Counted from the stretch's first letter, positions 35,633 to 45,852 are shown. The stretch: 64,000 bases of DNA from Thalassotalea fonticola (GCF_032911225.1 NZ_CP136600.1:1922001-1986000), one strand, 5' to 3'. Numbers and translations are program-made. Notes: generated by a model not told the origin, from the letters alone.

Positions 35633-35849
35633 AAACATCAGCCGTTTACAAACAAGAGCTCTAAGTTAAAATTTCTGGCGCGGATTTTAACATAAATAGC
35701 CCTATGATTTCTATGGACAGGTACACATTTAATAACAATTTAACTCAAAATAGTTAAAATTAGCGGTGCAGGTTTATAATAATCAATAAAAACAACGACT
35801 AAATCATTCGAAATTGCGACAAAAAATCGCTTACAGGAGGGATAAAAGG

Positions 35850-35878
35850 GAAAAAACAACCCCTGCAAATGCAGGGGC
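35850..35878 (-). terminator. Terminator of fabV
   Basis: Stem CCCCTGC/GCAGGGG with an AAAT loop, followed on the minus strand by TTGTTTTTT. Confidence 0.8.
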
Positions 35879-35913
35879 TCGACTAAAGTTTAATAAATGT
35901 AGTTTAATTAAAA

Positions 35914-37104
35914 TTAAACTAAATTATTTATCTCGGCTAATGGGCTAACATCTGCATCGTAATCTACGCCATCAACCTCAAAACCGAAAAGCTTTAAAAA
36001 CTCGTGATTGTAACCAGTGTAATCAGTAAGCTCATCTATGGTATCAGTATCAACACTGTCCCAGATTGTTTGCACTCTGTCTTGAACATCATCTTCTAGT
36101 TCTTTCAGGTTTTGCATTAAACGGTTATGTTCACCAATTGAACGCTCTGTGCTGTAAAGGTTATCGCGGAATAAGCCTTGTATTTGGTGAATAGGATTTT
36201 CCTGAGTACCATCTTCTTTCATCACTTTAAACAAGCTTGAAATATATAAAGGCATAATTGGAATGGCTGAGCTTGCTTGCGTAACCACCGCATTAAGTGA
36301 GGTTACAAACGCTTCACCATTTAAATGGTTGGTTACTTTGCGAATTTCAGTAGCTGCACGGTCTAAGTCTTCCTTAGCACGACCAATTGTCGCTTTACCG
36401 TATAATGGCCAAGTTAATTGCTTACCAATGTAGGTGTAAGCAACGGTTTTAACATTGTCACTCAATACGCCAGCTTCATTAAGAGCATTCATCCAAAGCT
36501 CCCAATCTTCGCCGCCCATAACCTTGATAGTTCCAGCGATTTCTTCTTCAGAAGCAGGCTCTACCGCCACTTCTTCAATAACACGCTTAGACGTGTTTAA
36601 GCTTTTCGTGGTAAAACCACTACCAATAGGCTTAAGAGCAGATGAATAAACTTCACCAGTATTTGGATCAGTACGACGTGGAGATGCTAATGAATAAACA
36701 ACTAAGTCAATTTTGCCTAAATCGGCTTTAATAGTCTCAATGGTTTGTGCTTTGATCTCATTAGAAAATGCATCACCATTGATATTTTTAGAGTAAATCC
36801 CTGCTTCATCAGCAGCTTTTTGAAATGCGGCAGTGTTATACCAACCAGCTGAACCCGTACGTTTTTCTGAAGGTTCTTTTTCAAAAAACACACCTAATGT
36901 GCTTGCACCGTTACCAAAAGTAGCAGTAATTCGAGAGGCAAGACCGTAACCAGTAGATGCACCAATTACCAATACGTTTTTCGGCTTGGTATCGGCTTGA
37001 GGCTGCGATTGCACGTAAGCAATTTGTTCATTAACGTGTTGCGCACAACCAACAGGATGAGCATTTGTACAAATAAAACCACGTACTTTTGGCTTGATAA
37101 CCAT
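35914..37104 (-). CDS. fabV: Trans-2-enoyl-ACP/CoA reductase FabV
   Basis: 396 residues, the usual FabV length (about 400). NADH-binding motif GASTGYGLASRITATFG near residue 49. The active-site Tyr-x8-Lys occurs in YIGKQLTWPLYGKATIG. It performs the last reduction of the fatty-acid elongation cycle; FabV is a triclosan-resistant alternative to FabI in several marine and pathogenic gammaproteobacteria. Single gene with its own terminator. Confidence 0.95.
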   Translation of the reverse strand: MVIKPKVRGFICTNAHPVGCAQHVNEQIAYVQSQPQADTKPKNVLVIGASTGYGLASRITATFGNGASTLGVFFEKEPSEKRTGSAGWYNTAAFQKAADEAGIYSKNINGDAFSNEIKAQTIETIKADLGKIDLVVYSLASPRRTDPNTGEVYSSALKPIGSGFTTKSLNTSKRVIEEVAVEPASEEEIAGTIKVMGGEDWELWMNALNEAGVLSDNVKTVAYTYIGKQLTWPLYGKATIGRAKEDLDRAATEIRKVTNHLNGEAFVTSLNAVVTQASSAIPIMPLYISSLFKVMKEDGTQENPIHQIQGLFRDNLYSTERSIGEHNRLMQNLKELEDDVQDRVQTIWDSVDTDTIDELTDYTGYNHEFLKLFGFEVDGVDYDADVSPLAEINNLV

Positions 37105-37292
37105 AATAAAACCTTAATTATTGTTAATTTATGTTTAGCGACTCAGCTATAGCAAGTTGATTGTTATAACAAATCGCTTTAGAAAAAGTTAATTGACGCT
37201 ATTGTAGCAACTTTTAGCTGTAATGAGGTCAGAGCAGCCAATTATTTCAATATTTTTTACGCTTTTATAAAACCAAGCTTGAACAGCACTAT

Positions 37293-38387
37293 TTATTGTC
37301 TATTTTCAAGATAAGCTTGTTCTGTGATTTTATGATAAGCACTTATATCATCATAAAATGCTTTATATGATGTCCAAACTTCAGCAACTGATGGTTCATT
37401 AGCAGCCATTTCTTCAATAACCAGTGCGGTGGTTGCCTTTAATTTTTGCATTACTTCAGGCGGGAATGTTCGAACCTGAACACCGTGCTTTTCTTTTAAT
37501 GTTTTCAATGCAGAGCTGTTTCTTGCGGTATATTCACTTAACATATCATCATTTACAGCACGTGTTGCTACTGTGACGATTTCTTGTAAATCTAGTGGCA
37601 GCTTAGCAAATGCTTTTTCATTAATTAAAAACTCTAGCGTTGCCGTTGGTTCTTGCCAACCCGATGAGTAGTAATACTTTGCTGCTTTATAAAAACCAAA
37701 TGATAAATCATTATAAGGCCCTACCCACTCAGATGCATCTAGTGCGCCGCTTTGTAATGATGAAAATATTTCACCACCAGGCATATTAATGGGTACAGCT
37801 CCTGCTCGGCTCATTACTTCGCCGCCAATCCCACCAATGCGCATTTTAAGGCCACTTAAGTCGTCAATAGAATTAATTTCTTTGTTAAACCAACCGGCAA
37901 ATTGTAAACCTGAATTACCGCCAACCATAGGGATAATGCCAAATGGCTTATACAGTTTTTGCCAAAGCTCTAAGCCACCACCGTATTGGAGCCAAGCATT
38001 GGTTTCTGTAGCATTCATGCCAAACGGTACAGCGGCAAAAAATGATGCTGCTGGTATTTTACCTTTCCAGTAATATGCACCACTATGCCCCATTTCTGCA
38101 GTACCCGCAGAAACAGTATCGAACACTTCAAAGCCAGGAACTAACTCACCTGCGCCGTATACTTTTATTTTTAAGCGCCCGCCACTCATTTTTTCAACAT
38201 ACTTAGCAAATGTTTCAGGACCTCGACCTAAACCGGGAAAATTTTTCGGCCATGAGGTTACCAACTTCCATTCAAAGGTTTGCTGCTTAACTATTTGAGC
38301 ATTGTCTGAGTTTTGCTGCTTTTCACCACAAGCTGTTAATAACAGTGAAGTTAGTAAAATTGAGCTTAGTTTAATAATTGATTTCAT
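37293..38387 (-). CDS. dctP: TRAP transporter substrate-binding protein (DctP/TakP type), lipoprotein
   Basis: 364 residues. The signal ends in the lipobox LLTAC (Cys20), so it is probably membrane-anchored, unlike most Gram-negative DctP proteins that are free in the periplasm. The DctP fold shows WKLVTSWPKNFPGLGRGPE, the substrate-contact Arg in GLKMRIGGIGGEV and ALDASEWVGPYND. These features resemble TakP, the alpha-keto acid binder of TRAP systems. Last gene of a Q-M-P operon. Confidence 0.9.
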   Translation of the reverse strand: MKSIIKLSSILLTSLLLTACGEKQQNSDNAQIVKQQTFEWKLVTSWPKNFPGLGRGPETFAKYVEKMSGGRLKIKVYGAGELVPGFEVFDTVSAGTAEMGHSGAYYWKGKIPAASFFAAVPFGMNATETNAWLQYGGGLELWQKLYKPFGIIPMVGGNSGLQFAGWFNKEINSIDDLSGLKMRIGGIGGEVMSRAGAVPINMPGGEIFSSLQSGALDASEWVGPYNDLSFGFYKAAKYYYSSGWQEPTATLEFLINEKAFAKLPLDLQEIVTVATRAVNDDMLSEYTARNSSALKTLKEKHGVQVRTFPPEVMQKLKATTALVIEEMAANEPSVAEVWTSYKAFYDDISAYHKITEQAYLENRQ

Positions 38388-38433
38388 TATGAGTTATTAA
38401 TCCATTTATATTTTTTTGTTTTTAAGTTAATAG

Positions 38434-39804
38434 TTAACCATATATTTTATGCGGTAGCCAAGTAACTAATTCTGGCCAAACTGCTAAGGCGACTAACAGT
38501 ATAATTTGCATAAAGATAAAAGGAATAACCCCTTTATAAATTTTTATCGTTTGAATCGATTTATCAGCTACGCCGCGTAGATAAAACAACGCAAAGCCAA
38601 ATGGCGGCGTTAAAAATGATGTTTGTAAATTTACTGCGATCATAATACCAAGCCAAATCGGATTAATGTCCATCATAAACAGAATTGGTGCAATAATTGG
38701 TACTACAACAAAGGTGATCTCAATAAAATCAAGTATAAAACCAAGTAGGAAAATCACCAACATTACCAACAATGTCGCTGTTATTGCGCCACCAGGTAAT
38801 TGACTAAAGAAATCTTGGATCAATTCTTCGCCACCAAGTCCCCTAAATACTAATGAAAATAAACTTGCACCAATTAAAATCAAAAACACCATAGAAGTCA
38901 CTTTAACAGTACTATCCATGACTATTTTCAGGTTGGTTAAATTTAATTGACCATTAAGCGCAGCAAGAATTAGTGCGCCGAAAGCACCAACACCAGCAGC
39001 CTCAGTAGGTGTAGCAAAACCGGCTAAAATAGAGCCTAAAACTACCACCATCAAGGTTAGTGGCGGGAACAGTGACTTAAACAGCATAGCAATACTGATT
39101 GAGGGGTGGTCATCATAATTTACCGGAGGCACTTTGTCAGGGTTCATTACCGCCATATAAATCGAATAGCTGATGTACAAAGCAACTAAGATCAAGCCTG
39201 GAATTACAGCGCCAGCAAATAAATCCCCGACACTAATCGTATCCGGATTGTAATTGCCTAACTTCAATTGCGCTAACTGATAAGAGTTTGACAATACATC
39301 ACCGAGTAACACTAAGGCGATTGAAGGCGGAATAATTTGCCCTAGCGTACCAGTGGCACAAATGATCCCTGTGGCAAAGGATTGATCGTAACCACGCTTG
39401 ATCATAGTAGGTAAAGATAACAGGCCCATAGTGACTACAGTTGCACCAACAATACCGGTACTCGCGGCAAGAAGCATTCCTACAATAGTCACCGAGATGG
39501 CCAAGCCACCACGAAATCGTCCAAACAACTGTGCCATGGTTGATAATAAATCTTCGGCTATTTTTGCCCGCTCTAATACACAGCCCATAAACACAAACAG
39601 GGGCACGGCAAGTAATGTTTGATTACTTAAAATTCCATAATAGCGTGATGGCAAAGCGGATAAAAATGAGCTGTCAAAATACCCCATAAGGTTAGCAATA
39701 CCGGCAAAAACAAGCGCGGTACCCGCCAAAGAGAAAGCAACCGGGTAGCCCAGTAATAATACCAAACATATGCAAACAAACATTAATAAAGATAAATATT
39801 CCAT
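38434..39804 (-). CDS. dctM: TRAP transporter large permease subunit (DctM)
   Basis: 456 residues with about 12-13 membrane segments. It belongs to the longer DctM subgroup; characteristic stretches are PLFVFMGCVLERA, ATGTLGQIIPPSIALVLLGD and NLQTSFLTPPFGFALFYLRG. Carries the solute with Na+ coupling. The start shares one base with the dctQ stop (TAATG). Confidence 0.93.
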   Translation of the reverse strand: MEYLSLLMFVCICLVLLLGYPVAFSLAGTALVFAGIANLMGYFDSSFLSALPSRYYGILSNQTLLAVPLFVFMGCVLERAKIAEDLLSTMAQLFGRFRGGLAISVTIVGMLLAASTGIVGATVVTMGLLSLPTMIKRGYDQSFATGIICATGTLGQIIPPSIALVLLGDVLSNSYQLAQLKLGNYNPDTISVGDLFAGAVIPGLILVALYISYSIYMAVMNPDKVPPVNYDDHPSISIAMLFKSLFPPLTLMVVVLGSILAGFATPTEAAGVGAFGALILAALNGQLNLTNLKIVMDSTVKVTSMVFLILIGASLFSLVFRGLGGEELIQDFFSQLPGGAITATLLVMLVIFLLGFILDFIEITFVVVPIIAPILFMMDINPIWLGIMIAVNLQTSFLTPPFGFALFYLRGVADKSIQTIKIYKGVIPFIFMQIILLVALAVWPELVTWLPHKIYG

Positions 39805-40340
39805 TATTTATCTCCTGCTAACTTCTGGTTTTCACCTTTAAGTAACAGAATATTACGAGCTATTTCGCTTAAGCCTTGGAAGGTTAACGTGATAACCAAC
39901 AATAAGATCAGGCTCTTATTAAGATAAACGGCGGGAATGCCGCCAGGCTCTTTTGATTTTTCTAAAATATCCCATGACATTAAAACGTAATCGATACTGA
40001 TATAAAAAATAAAAATACAAACCGGCATTAATAGCAATAAGGTACCAAAGAGATTAACCAGGGCTTTTTGTTTAATAGAAAATTTGTTGTAAAAAATATC
40101 GACCCTTACATGACCATCGTGTTTTAAGGTATAAGCAGCACCTAACATAAACACCGCACCATGGGCATAAAGAACAGCTTCTTGCATTGCGATCCAGCCG
40201 ATATTGAAACCATAACGCAATAACACAATGGTAAAAGTTAACACTACAATCAATAGAGTTAACCAAGCGATGGTCTTGCCAAGAGTTTCGGAAACAGCGT
40301 CAGCTATTGAAATAAACCGACGTAAAAAGGAGGTGAACAT
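39804..40340 (-). CDS. dctQ: TRAP transporter small permease subunit (DctQ)
   Basis: 178 residues from the ATG at 40340, preceded by GAGGAA seven bases upstream; a longer frame from 40358 lacks a ribosome-binding site. Four membrane helices, with TLKHDGHVRVDIFYNKFS typical of DctQ. First gene of the transporter operon; the promoter lies between it and the TIR element at 40393. Confidence 0.9.
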   Translation of the reverse strand: MFTSFLRRFISIADAVSETLGKTIAWLTLLIVVLTFTIVLLRYGFNIGWIAMQEAVLYAHGAVFMLGAAYTLKHDGHVRVDIFYNKFSIKQKALVNLFGTLLLLMPVCIFIFYISIDYVLMSWDILEKSKEPGGIPAVYLNKSLILLLVITLTFQGLSEIARNILLLKGENQKLAGDK

Positions 40341-40392
40341 TAATTCCTCAAAATTCATATTTTTATTATTGTTTATAAATAACAGAAAATGA

Positions 40393-40552
40393 ATACCAAC
40401 TCCATTATTTTGTGTCTATTTTTGAGTGAGGAAAAACGGATAAATACAAGGCATAAAATTTCATAAGTAGTTATTATACTTAAGTATTTTATAACGCAGT
40501 AGTTATTTGTTTTAACCAGTCAAAATAATCAGACAATTGATGGATATGGTAT
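40393..40552. repeat. TIR element, copy 3
   Basis: About 160 bp from ATACCAACTCCATTAT to ATTGATGGATATGGTAT (inverted repeats). It shares GGATAAATACAAGGCATAAA, a central AAGTAGTTATTATACTT hairpin and TATAACGCAGTAGTTATT with copies 1 and 2. It lies between the TRAP operon and bolA. Confidence 0.8.
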
Positions 40553-40599
40553 AATCACCTAGGTAATATCAAATAGCGTTAAATTAAACTTAGTTGCTG

Positions 40600-40914
40600 T
40601 TATTTACCACCGCCCATACAATTTGGCGACTTGGGAATTTCACCGTTATTCATAGTTTGCCATTGTTCAGAAGTATAAGTATGCATTGCTAAAGCATGGA
40701 TATGGTTTTCTAATTCTTCAGCTAATGCTGCATTTACTTGTCGATGACGTCCAATTAACCGTTGACCATCAAATTTATCACTTACGATCACTACCTTAAA
40801 GTGAGATTCACTGCCTTCTGGCACATTATGCATAAAACTTTCATTATTTACTTCAAGGTATATCGGGTTAAATGCGGCTAATAATTTTTGTTCTATGATA
40901 GCGGCTATGGTCAT
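40600..40914 (-). CDS. bolA: BolA-family protein
   Basis: 104 residues. BolA fold with [13 protein letters not shown], the [12 protein letters not shown] helix-turn segment (conserved His) and [13 protein letters not shown]. Length and N-terminus match BolA itself rather than the shorter IbaG. It partners with monothiol glutaredoxins in Fe-S handling and affects cell shape and stress response. It overlaps the AlkB-like gene by four bases. Confidence 0.92.
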   Translation of the reverse strand: MTIAAIIEQKLLAAFNPIYLEVNNESFMHNVPEGSESHFKVVIVSDKFDGQRLIGRHRQVNAALAEELENHIHALAMHTYTSEQWQTMNNGEIPKSPNCMGGGK

Positions 40915-41525
40915 GATGATTCCAAATTGTGTATGTTACGAAAAGTAAGGTTCACTCGCCCTTGTAATGGTTTGGTTGATTTAGGCAAGGCATGCTGCCA
41001 GTTTTGTTGTAAATCACCTTGCATCACTAACAAGCTTCCCGATTGTAGAGTTAAATTAATTTTTTCGCCACTGCATTTATGTTTTACACAAAACTTTCGC
41101 TCTTGGCCAAACGATAGTGACGCAATAGTTGGCTGCAAGCCTAGCTGTTTTTCATTATCACTATGCCAGCCCATAGAATCGTTATTGTCACGATAATAGT
41201 TTGCCAAAACAGAATTAAAGTGAGTATTTAATTGTTTTTGGCAGTGTTCTTTAATTGTTAACAGTGTTTCATGCCAAGGTAAGGGAGTTAATGGTAGTCC
41301 AGAATATTTGTATTTGGCATCGGCATCACCATACCAAGCCTGTAACCTTGGAATAGTTACCTGTTTACCAAACATTTTTATTTGCTCTTGGCGCCACTCT
41401 AGTTGTTCAACACACGCGCTATAGAACTCATTAGCCTGTTGGTTTGAATAAAAACCGGGCCAATATAATAGGTCTCCCTGACAGTAACTTTCTGGCGGTG
41501 TGTCATTTTTGTGAAACAATTTCAT
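40911..41525 (-). CDS. AlkB-like 2-oxoglutarate/Fe(II) dioxygenase
   Basis: 204 residues from the ATG at 41525 (a GTG at 41555 would add ten). Fe(II) ligands appear in [11 protein letters not shown] (HxD) and NWQHALPKS (His); 2-oxoglutarate-binding Arg in [10 protein letters not shown]. The substrate lid region includes RLQAWYGD. The pattern is closest to ALKBH2/3-type AlkB enzymes, which remove alkyl groups from DNA or RNA bases. Operon with bolA by overlap. Confidence 0.88.
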   Translation of the reverse strand: MKLFHKNDTPPESYCQGDLLYWPGFYSNQQANEFYSACVEQLEWRQEQIKMFGKQVTIPRLQAWYGDADAKYKYSGLPLTPLPWHETLLTIKEHCQKQLNTHFNSVLANYYRDNNDSMGWHSDNEKQLGLQPTIASLSFGQERKFCVKHKCSGEKINLTLQSGSLLVMQGDLQQNWQHALPKSTKPLQGRVNLTFRNIHNLESS

Positions 41526-41603
41526 CAACCTTTTACAAACTTTCTCTATGATCACTAAATTTATAGGTATAATAGCGCCACTTATTACTATTGAAAATAA
41601 TTT

Positions 41604-42740
41604 ATGTTAAGCCCTTTCTTTAAAAACGACCAGCCTATTCACTTGGAGCGTTTTCCTGTTGCGCAAGTTAATCGAAGCTTACAAGCATGGGATTCTGCAG
41701 ATGAATATATCATTGATTATTTGCAAGAAAACAATTTATTAAACGAGAATAAAAATATTGTCATTTTTAATGATAGTTTTGGTGCATTAACGGTTAATTT
41801 ATTTCAGCATAACCTGCAACTTATACACGACTCTTATATTTCCCAGCAAGGCATAAAATATAATCTTGATAGCAATTATATTGACCTGGATAACATCAGC
41901 TTTGTTGACAGTTTAACAAGAATCGACACTCCTGTAGATATTGTTATTTTAAAACTACCAAAAAGTAAGGCGTATTTAGAATATCAATTACAACAAATAC
42001 AACAATGTGCAAATAACGATACATTAATAATTGCCGCAGCTCGTGCTAAAGACATTCACACTTCAACACTAAACCTTTTTGAAAAACATCTTGGTGAAAC
42101 TAAAACATCATTGGCAGTAAAAAAATCTCGATTAATTTTTTCAAAATTAGATAAATCTAAAAAAACAGCATTACCCAAACCTAAAGTTTGGCCGTTAGAG
42201 AAAACTGACTTTACCATATCCAATTTAGCCAATGTATTTTCTCGCGACAGTTTGGATATAGGTGGCCGCAATTTAATTGAAAATCTACCAACCGTAAATG
42301 GTGCTATTAACGTTGCCGATTTAGGTTGTGGTAATGGGGTAATTGGGCTTGCTATGCTGGCTAAAAACCCAGAAATAAATCTGCATTTTTATGATGAATC
42401 ATTCATGGCTATACAATCTACTAAAGACAATATTATCAACAACTTACCAAACAAAGAAAGTCAATGCCACTTTTACGTCAATGATTGTTTAACTGATGTT
42501 GAATCAAGCAGTTTTAATTTAGTGTTATGCAACCCGCCTTTTCATCAACAAGCAGCTGTTACTGACCATATCGCCTGGCAAATGTTTAAACAGAGCTATA
42601 ATGCTTTGAAAAAAGGCGGGGAATTAAGGATAATAGGCAACAGGCAACTTGCATATCACATTAAATTACAACGTTTATTTGGAAATTGTGAGACAATTGC
42701 TAGTAATTCCAAGTTTGTCATTTTATCAGCGAAGAAGTAA
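41604..42740 (+). CDS. rsmC: 16S rRNA m2G1207 methyltransferase RsmC
   Basis: 378 residues: two tandem Rossmann methyltransferase domains. The C-terminal one is catalytic, with the SAM motif VADLGCGNGVIGLA and the NPPF motif LVLCNPPFHQ. The N-terminal one is degenerate and aids folding. It methylates G1207 in the 30S subunit. It is divergent from the AlkB-like gene. Confidence 0.93.
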   Translation: MLSPFFKNDQPIHLERFPVAQVNRSLQAWDSADEYIIDYLQENNLLNENKNIVIFNDSFGALTVNLFQHNLQLIHDSYISQQGIKYNLDSNYIDLDNISFVDSLTRIDTPVDIVILKLPKSKAYLEYQLQQIQQCANNDTLIIAAARAKDIHTSTLNLFEKHLGETKTSLAVKKSRLIFSKLDKSKKTALPKPKVWPLEKTDFTISNLANVFSRDSLDIGGRNLIENLPTVNGAINVADLGCGNGVIGLAMLAKNPEINLHFYDESFMAIQSTKDNIINNLPNKESQCHFYVNDCLTDVESSSFNLVLCNPPFHQQAAVTDHIAWQMFKQSYNALKKGGELRIIGNRQLAYHIKLQRLFGNCETIASNSKFVILSAKK

Positions 42741-42746
42741 TAAAAA

Positions 42747-43307
42747 TTGAAATTTATCCCTGTTGTTTTATCACTATTATTAGTTATAAGTTGTGCCAAT
42801 GAGCCAACGGCTATTACATTAAACCCTACTGTGACCAATAAGACAGGTCAAATTTATAAAAACTTAACCGCCCAAATTTCGGTAAACGATTTGCGTTCTG
42901 CCGCACATATTGTTGAGTTATTGAGCGCAGAAGATCCATCAACATTAATTGGTACAACAAGCTCATTGAAAGATGTATTGGTCGCAAAGTTTACTAGCGA
43001 GATGACGTCACAAGGTTTAAATGTTGCTGATAACTCTGACCTTCAAGTCGAATTTAATGTTGAACGAGCGCGTACATATGTAAATCAAGATGTTTTAGAT
43101 TACCGCGCAAACACCATCATAAAATTAAAAGTAAAAGTTGAAAACCCAGTACAGACTTTATCGAAAACATTCACTCTTAGAGCTACGACTCGCGGTGCAT
43201 TAACCGCTGACATTGACGAATTACAGCGTGATTTCAATGTTCAACTTGCTAAACTTATTTTGCAAGTTTTGGAAGATCAACAATTACAAAACTTTATTAA
43301 GGGATAA
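42747..43307 (+). CDS. yajG: YajG-family lipoprotein
   Basis: 186 residues starting with TTG; signal and lipobox VISC (Cys16). The mature protein begins with TAITLNPTV, and the YajG/lipoprotein_16 domain includes the predicted strand-rich region ISVNDLRS to NVADNSDLQVEF. Often next to ampG in gammaproteobacteria; here ampG is about 1.2 kb downstream. Function unknown. Confidence 0.75.
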   Translation: MKFIPVVLSLLLVISCANEPTAITLNPTVTNKTGQIYKNLTAQISVNDLRSAAHIVELLSAEDPSTLIGTTSSLKDVLVAKFTSEMTSQGLNVADNSDLQVEFNVERARTYVNQDVLDYRANTIIKLKVKVENPVQTLSKTFTLRATTRGALTADIDELQRDFNVQLAKLILQVLEDQQLQNFIKG

Positions 43308-43312
43308 CCCAA

Positions 43313-43924
43313 ATGCGTTTATTAGCCAGCTTGTTTTTATGTTTAATTACCTTGTCTAGCCATGCAGCAAAAAAACAAAAAATAATTGATGCTAATAACT
43401 TATATCCGCAAATTAAAATGGAAACTTCTCATGGTTTGATAATTGTTGAACTTGATCGAGTAAAAGCGCCAATCGCGGTGAACAATTTCCTCTTTTATGT
43501 AATTTCAGGGGAATATAACAATACAATTTTCCATCGAGTAATAAGTGATTTTGTTGTACAAGGCGGTGGCTATGACGCGAACTTTATTCCCAAAAGAGAA
43601 CATGACACTATATTTAATGAATCGGGTAATGGTTTGAAAAATACTTTTGGCTCTATTGCTATGGCGCGCCAACATGATCCACACAGCTCTATCAGACAGT
43701 TTTATTTTAATGTAGGTGAAAATACTAGCCTAGATCCTGGCCGTTCTTGGGGTTATACTGTGTTTGGCTCGGTAACATTTGGCGAAGAAGTGTTAGAGAA
43801 AATGGCGGCGAGTGAAACTGATTTTCATGAAGGGCAAGGTTGGCCAGACGTTCCTCTAAAGCCAATAATATTAATCAAAGCGACATTGCTACCTGAAGAT
43901 TACCTTCATCTAGAAATGCCATAA
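43313..43924 (+). CDS. Periplasmic peptidyl-prolyl isomerase (cyclophilin)
   Basis: 203 residues; signal peptide (about 1-18, SSHAA). Cyclophilin core FHRVISDFVVQGGGYD (catalytic Arg), SIAMARQHDPHSSIRQFYFN and YTVFGSVTFGEEVL. It catalyses prolyl isomerisation in exported proteins, like E. coli PpiA. It starts five bases after the yajG-like stop, so co-transcribed. Confidence 0.9.
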   Translation: MRLLASLFLCLITLSSHAAKKQKIIDANNLYPQIKMETSHGLIIVELDRVKAPIAVNNFLFYVISGEYNNTIFHRVISDFVVQGGGYDANFIPKREHDTIFNESGNGLKNTFGSIAMARQHDPHSSIRQFYFNVGENTSLDPGRSWGYTVFGSVTFGEEVLEKMAASETDFHEGQGWPDVPLKPIILIKATLLPEDYLHLEMP

Positions 43925-44085
43925 ATTCAACTAAATCTGCCGAACCAACTAGCTTTTTTAGTAATTGTCAGATTGTGGATGATTAATTAAACGACTTTTA
44001 ACATTAATATATTCGCAATATAAAAACTTCTCATCTAGGCTTTAGGGTAACTCGCAAATTTGAGTTGTGTAGATGTTTAACTTAG

Positions 44086-44424
44086 GTGAGTAATTTGCAT
44101 ATCGAAATTTTCATAAATGACAAAATATCACAGTTAATGTATTTTCTTGAGGCCCTCCTCAAGAGCTCTGTTCATCATACTGAAGTAGAAAGTTTTATCT
44201 GGGACTGCTTTGAAGAGTGGGGACAATTAAATGTTACCGACGAAACGCCTGGCAGTACAAGAGAAAGAGTATTTTGGCATCTCATTCATGAGTTAAAGTT
44301 AGGTTCTATTAACAATTTAGAAGACGATGACGCATTAACCGAAGAAATCACTACCTGTTTAGAATTTCTAAAAGGCCATGGCGCTTATCCAATTCACTGT
44401 GTTGGCTGGCGACCTGTCGATTAA
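44086..44424 (+). CDS. Conserved hypothetical protein, 112 residues
   Basis: A soluble acidic protein with GTG start, no signal peptide or membrane segment. Predicted mostly helical: YFLEALLKSSVHHTEVESFI, FWHLIHELKLGS, EEITTCLEFLKGHG. Three Trp residues are in conserved-looking positions (FIWDCFEEWGQL, VGWRPVD). I do not recognise the family. Codon use matches its neighbours and it is well placed between two genes, so it is likely real. Confidence 0.65.
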   Translation: MSNLHIEIFINDKISQLMYFLEALLKSSVHHTEVESFIWDCFEEWGQLNVTDETPGSTRERVFWHLIHELKLGSINNLEDDDALTEEITTCLEFLKGHGAYPIHCVGWRPVD

Positions 44425-44523
44425 TTAACTAATCAGACTCCCCTTCTATTATTTGCTTCTTTTTTTATCGAGCATTTGTTAGCCTTAAGTCTGTAATAAA
44501 TAAAAATATTTAGGCTTTTTCCA

Positions 44524-45780
44524 ATGTCTTCCCTTACGCCTGCAACTCAAACACCGACAATTAAAGACGCTATTTTAAATAAGCGCATGCTTATTTGTAT
44601 ATTTACCGGCTTTAGTTCTGGTTTGCCGCTGTTTTTCCTCTATCAATTAGTACCAGGCTGGCTACGTAGCGAAGGGGTGAGCCTTGCTGAAATTGGTTTA
44701 TTTTCATTAATTGGCATTCCTTATGTATGGAAATTTTTATGGTCTCCAGCAATGGACCGGTATTCCTTTCCTTTTTTGGGTCGCCGTCGTGGCTGGATGC
44801 TGTTTACGCAGGTATGTTTATTAATATCTATTGCTAGTTTTGGTTACGTTAACCCAACAATGTCTATTTGGACTGTTGCTTATTTAGCCGCTGCTGTAGC
44901 ATTTTTCAGTGCCAGCCAAGATATTGTACTCGATGCTTACCGACGTGAATTATTGCCAGATCATGAATTAGGCATAGGCAATTCGATTCACGTACAAGCA
45001 TACCGATTATCAGGATTAGTGCCTGGTTCGTTAGGATTCATTTTAGCTGATCATATACCTTGGCAAATGGTTTTCTTTATCGTTTCGGCATTTATGCTGG
45101 CAGGTATTATCATGACTCTTTGTGTCAGTGAAGCAAGACGAGAAGCTAACGCACCACAAACGCTAAAACAAGCGGTTGTTTTGCCATTTAAAGACTTTAT
45201 CAATAGAGAAGGAATTAAGTCTGCGTTAATGATTTTGTCATTCTTATTTTTATATAAGCTTGGTGACAACATGGCAACGGCCCTGCAAACCCCGTTTTTC
45301 ATTGATTTAGGATTTAGCAATACTGAAATTGGCGTAGTTGCCAAAACAGCTTCTTTAATTGCCATGACCATAGGCTTAGCTGTTGGCGGCATTATTATGA
45401 TCAAACTCAGCATAAACCGAGCTCTATGGCTGTTTGGTTTTGTACAAATCATTTCAATACTCGGCTTTGCCGCATTAGCCGAAATAGGTCACAATACTTA
45501 CGCTTTAGCTTTTGCTATGGGCTTTGAATATTTAGGTGTAGGTTTAGGCACCGCAGCATTTACCGCGTTTATCGCTAAAACAACTAATCCAACATTTGCT
45601 GCAACTCAATTTGCATTGTTTACCGCACTTACAGCTTTACCAAGGACATTTGCCAATGCATCTACCGGCTTTATTGTTGAACAGATGGGATGGACATCAT
45701 TTTTCTTTTTATGTACTGCTCTGGCAATCCCTGGAATGTTAATGCTTTTTAAAGTAGCACCATGGAACCCAAAAGATTAA
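44524..45780 (+). CDS. ampG: AmpG-like muropeptide permease (MFS)
   Basis: 418 residues, 12 predicted membrane helices, MFS fold. AmpG features include FTGFSSGLPLFFLYQLVPGWLRSEGVS split over helix 1, KFLWSPAMDRY and ASQDIVLDAYRRELL. It imports GlcNAc-anhydroMurNAc peptides for wall recycling, the signal route for AmpC induction in enterobacteria. No ampR/ampC is present here; the B1 beta-lactamase at 8510 has no evident link to it. Confidence 0.88.
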   Translation: MSSLTPATQTPTIKDAILNKRMLICIFTGFSSGLPLFFLYQLVPGWLRSEGVSLAEIGLFSLIGIPYVWKFLWSPAMDRYSFPFLGRRRGWMLFTQVCLLISIASFGYVNPTMSIWTVAYLAAAVAFFSASQDIVLDAYRRELLPDHELGIGNSIHVQAYRLSGLVPGSLGFILADHIPWQMVFFIVSAFMLAGIIMTLCVSEARREANAPQTLKQAVVLPFKDFINREGIKSALMILSFLFLYKLGDNMATALQTPFFIDLGFSNTEIGVVAKTASLIAMTIGLAVGGIIMIKLSINRALWLFGFVQIISILGFAALAEIGHNTYALAFAMGFEYLGVGLGTAAFTAFIAKTTNPTFAATQFALFTALTALPRTFANASTGFIVEQMGWTSFFFLCTALAIPGMLMLFKVAPWNPKD

Positions 45781-45852
45781 ATGAATAAATCAAGCTGTGC
45801 TATGCTATTTACATATAATAAATTAAAACAACTACTTAAGGCTTTTTAAAAT

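Larger units (their letters stand above)
35490..35913. other. Intergenic region between nqrA and fabV
   Basis: 424 bp with no ORF. It contains the nqr promoter region, a 59-bp hairpin element (35574-35632) and the fabV terminator (35850-35878). Confidence 0.6.
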
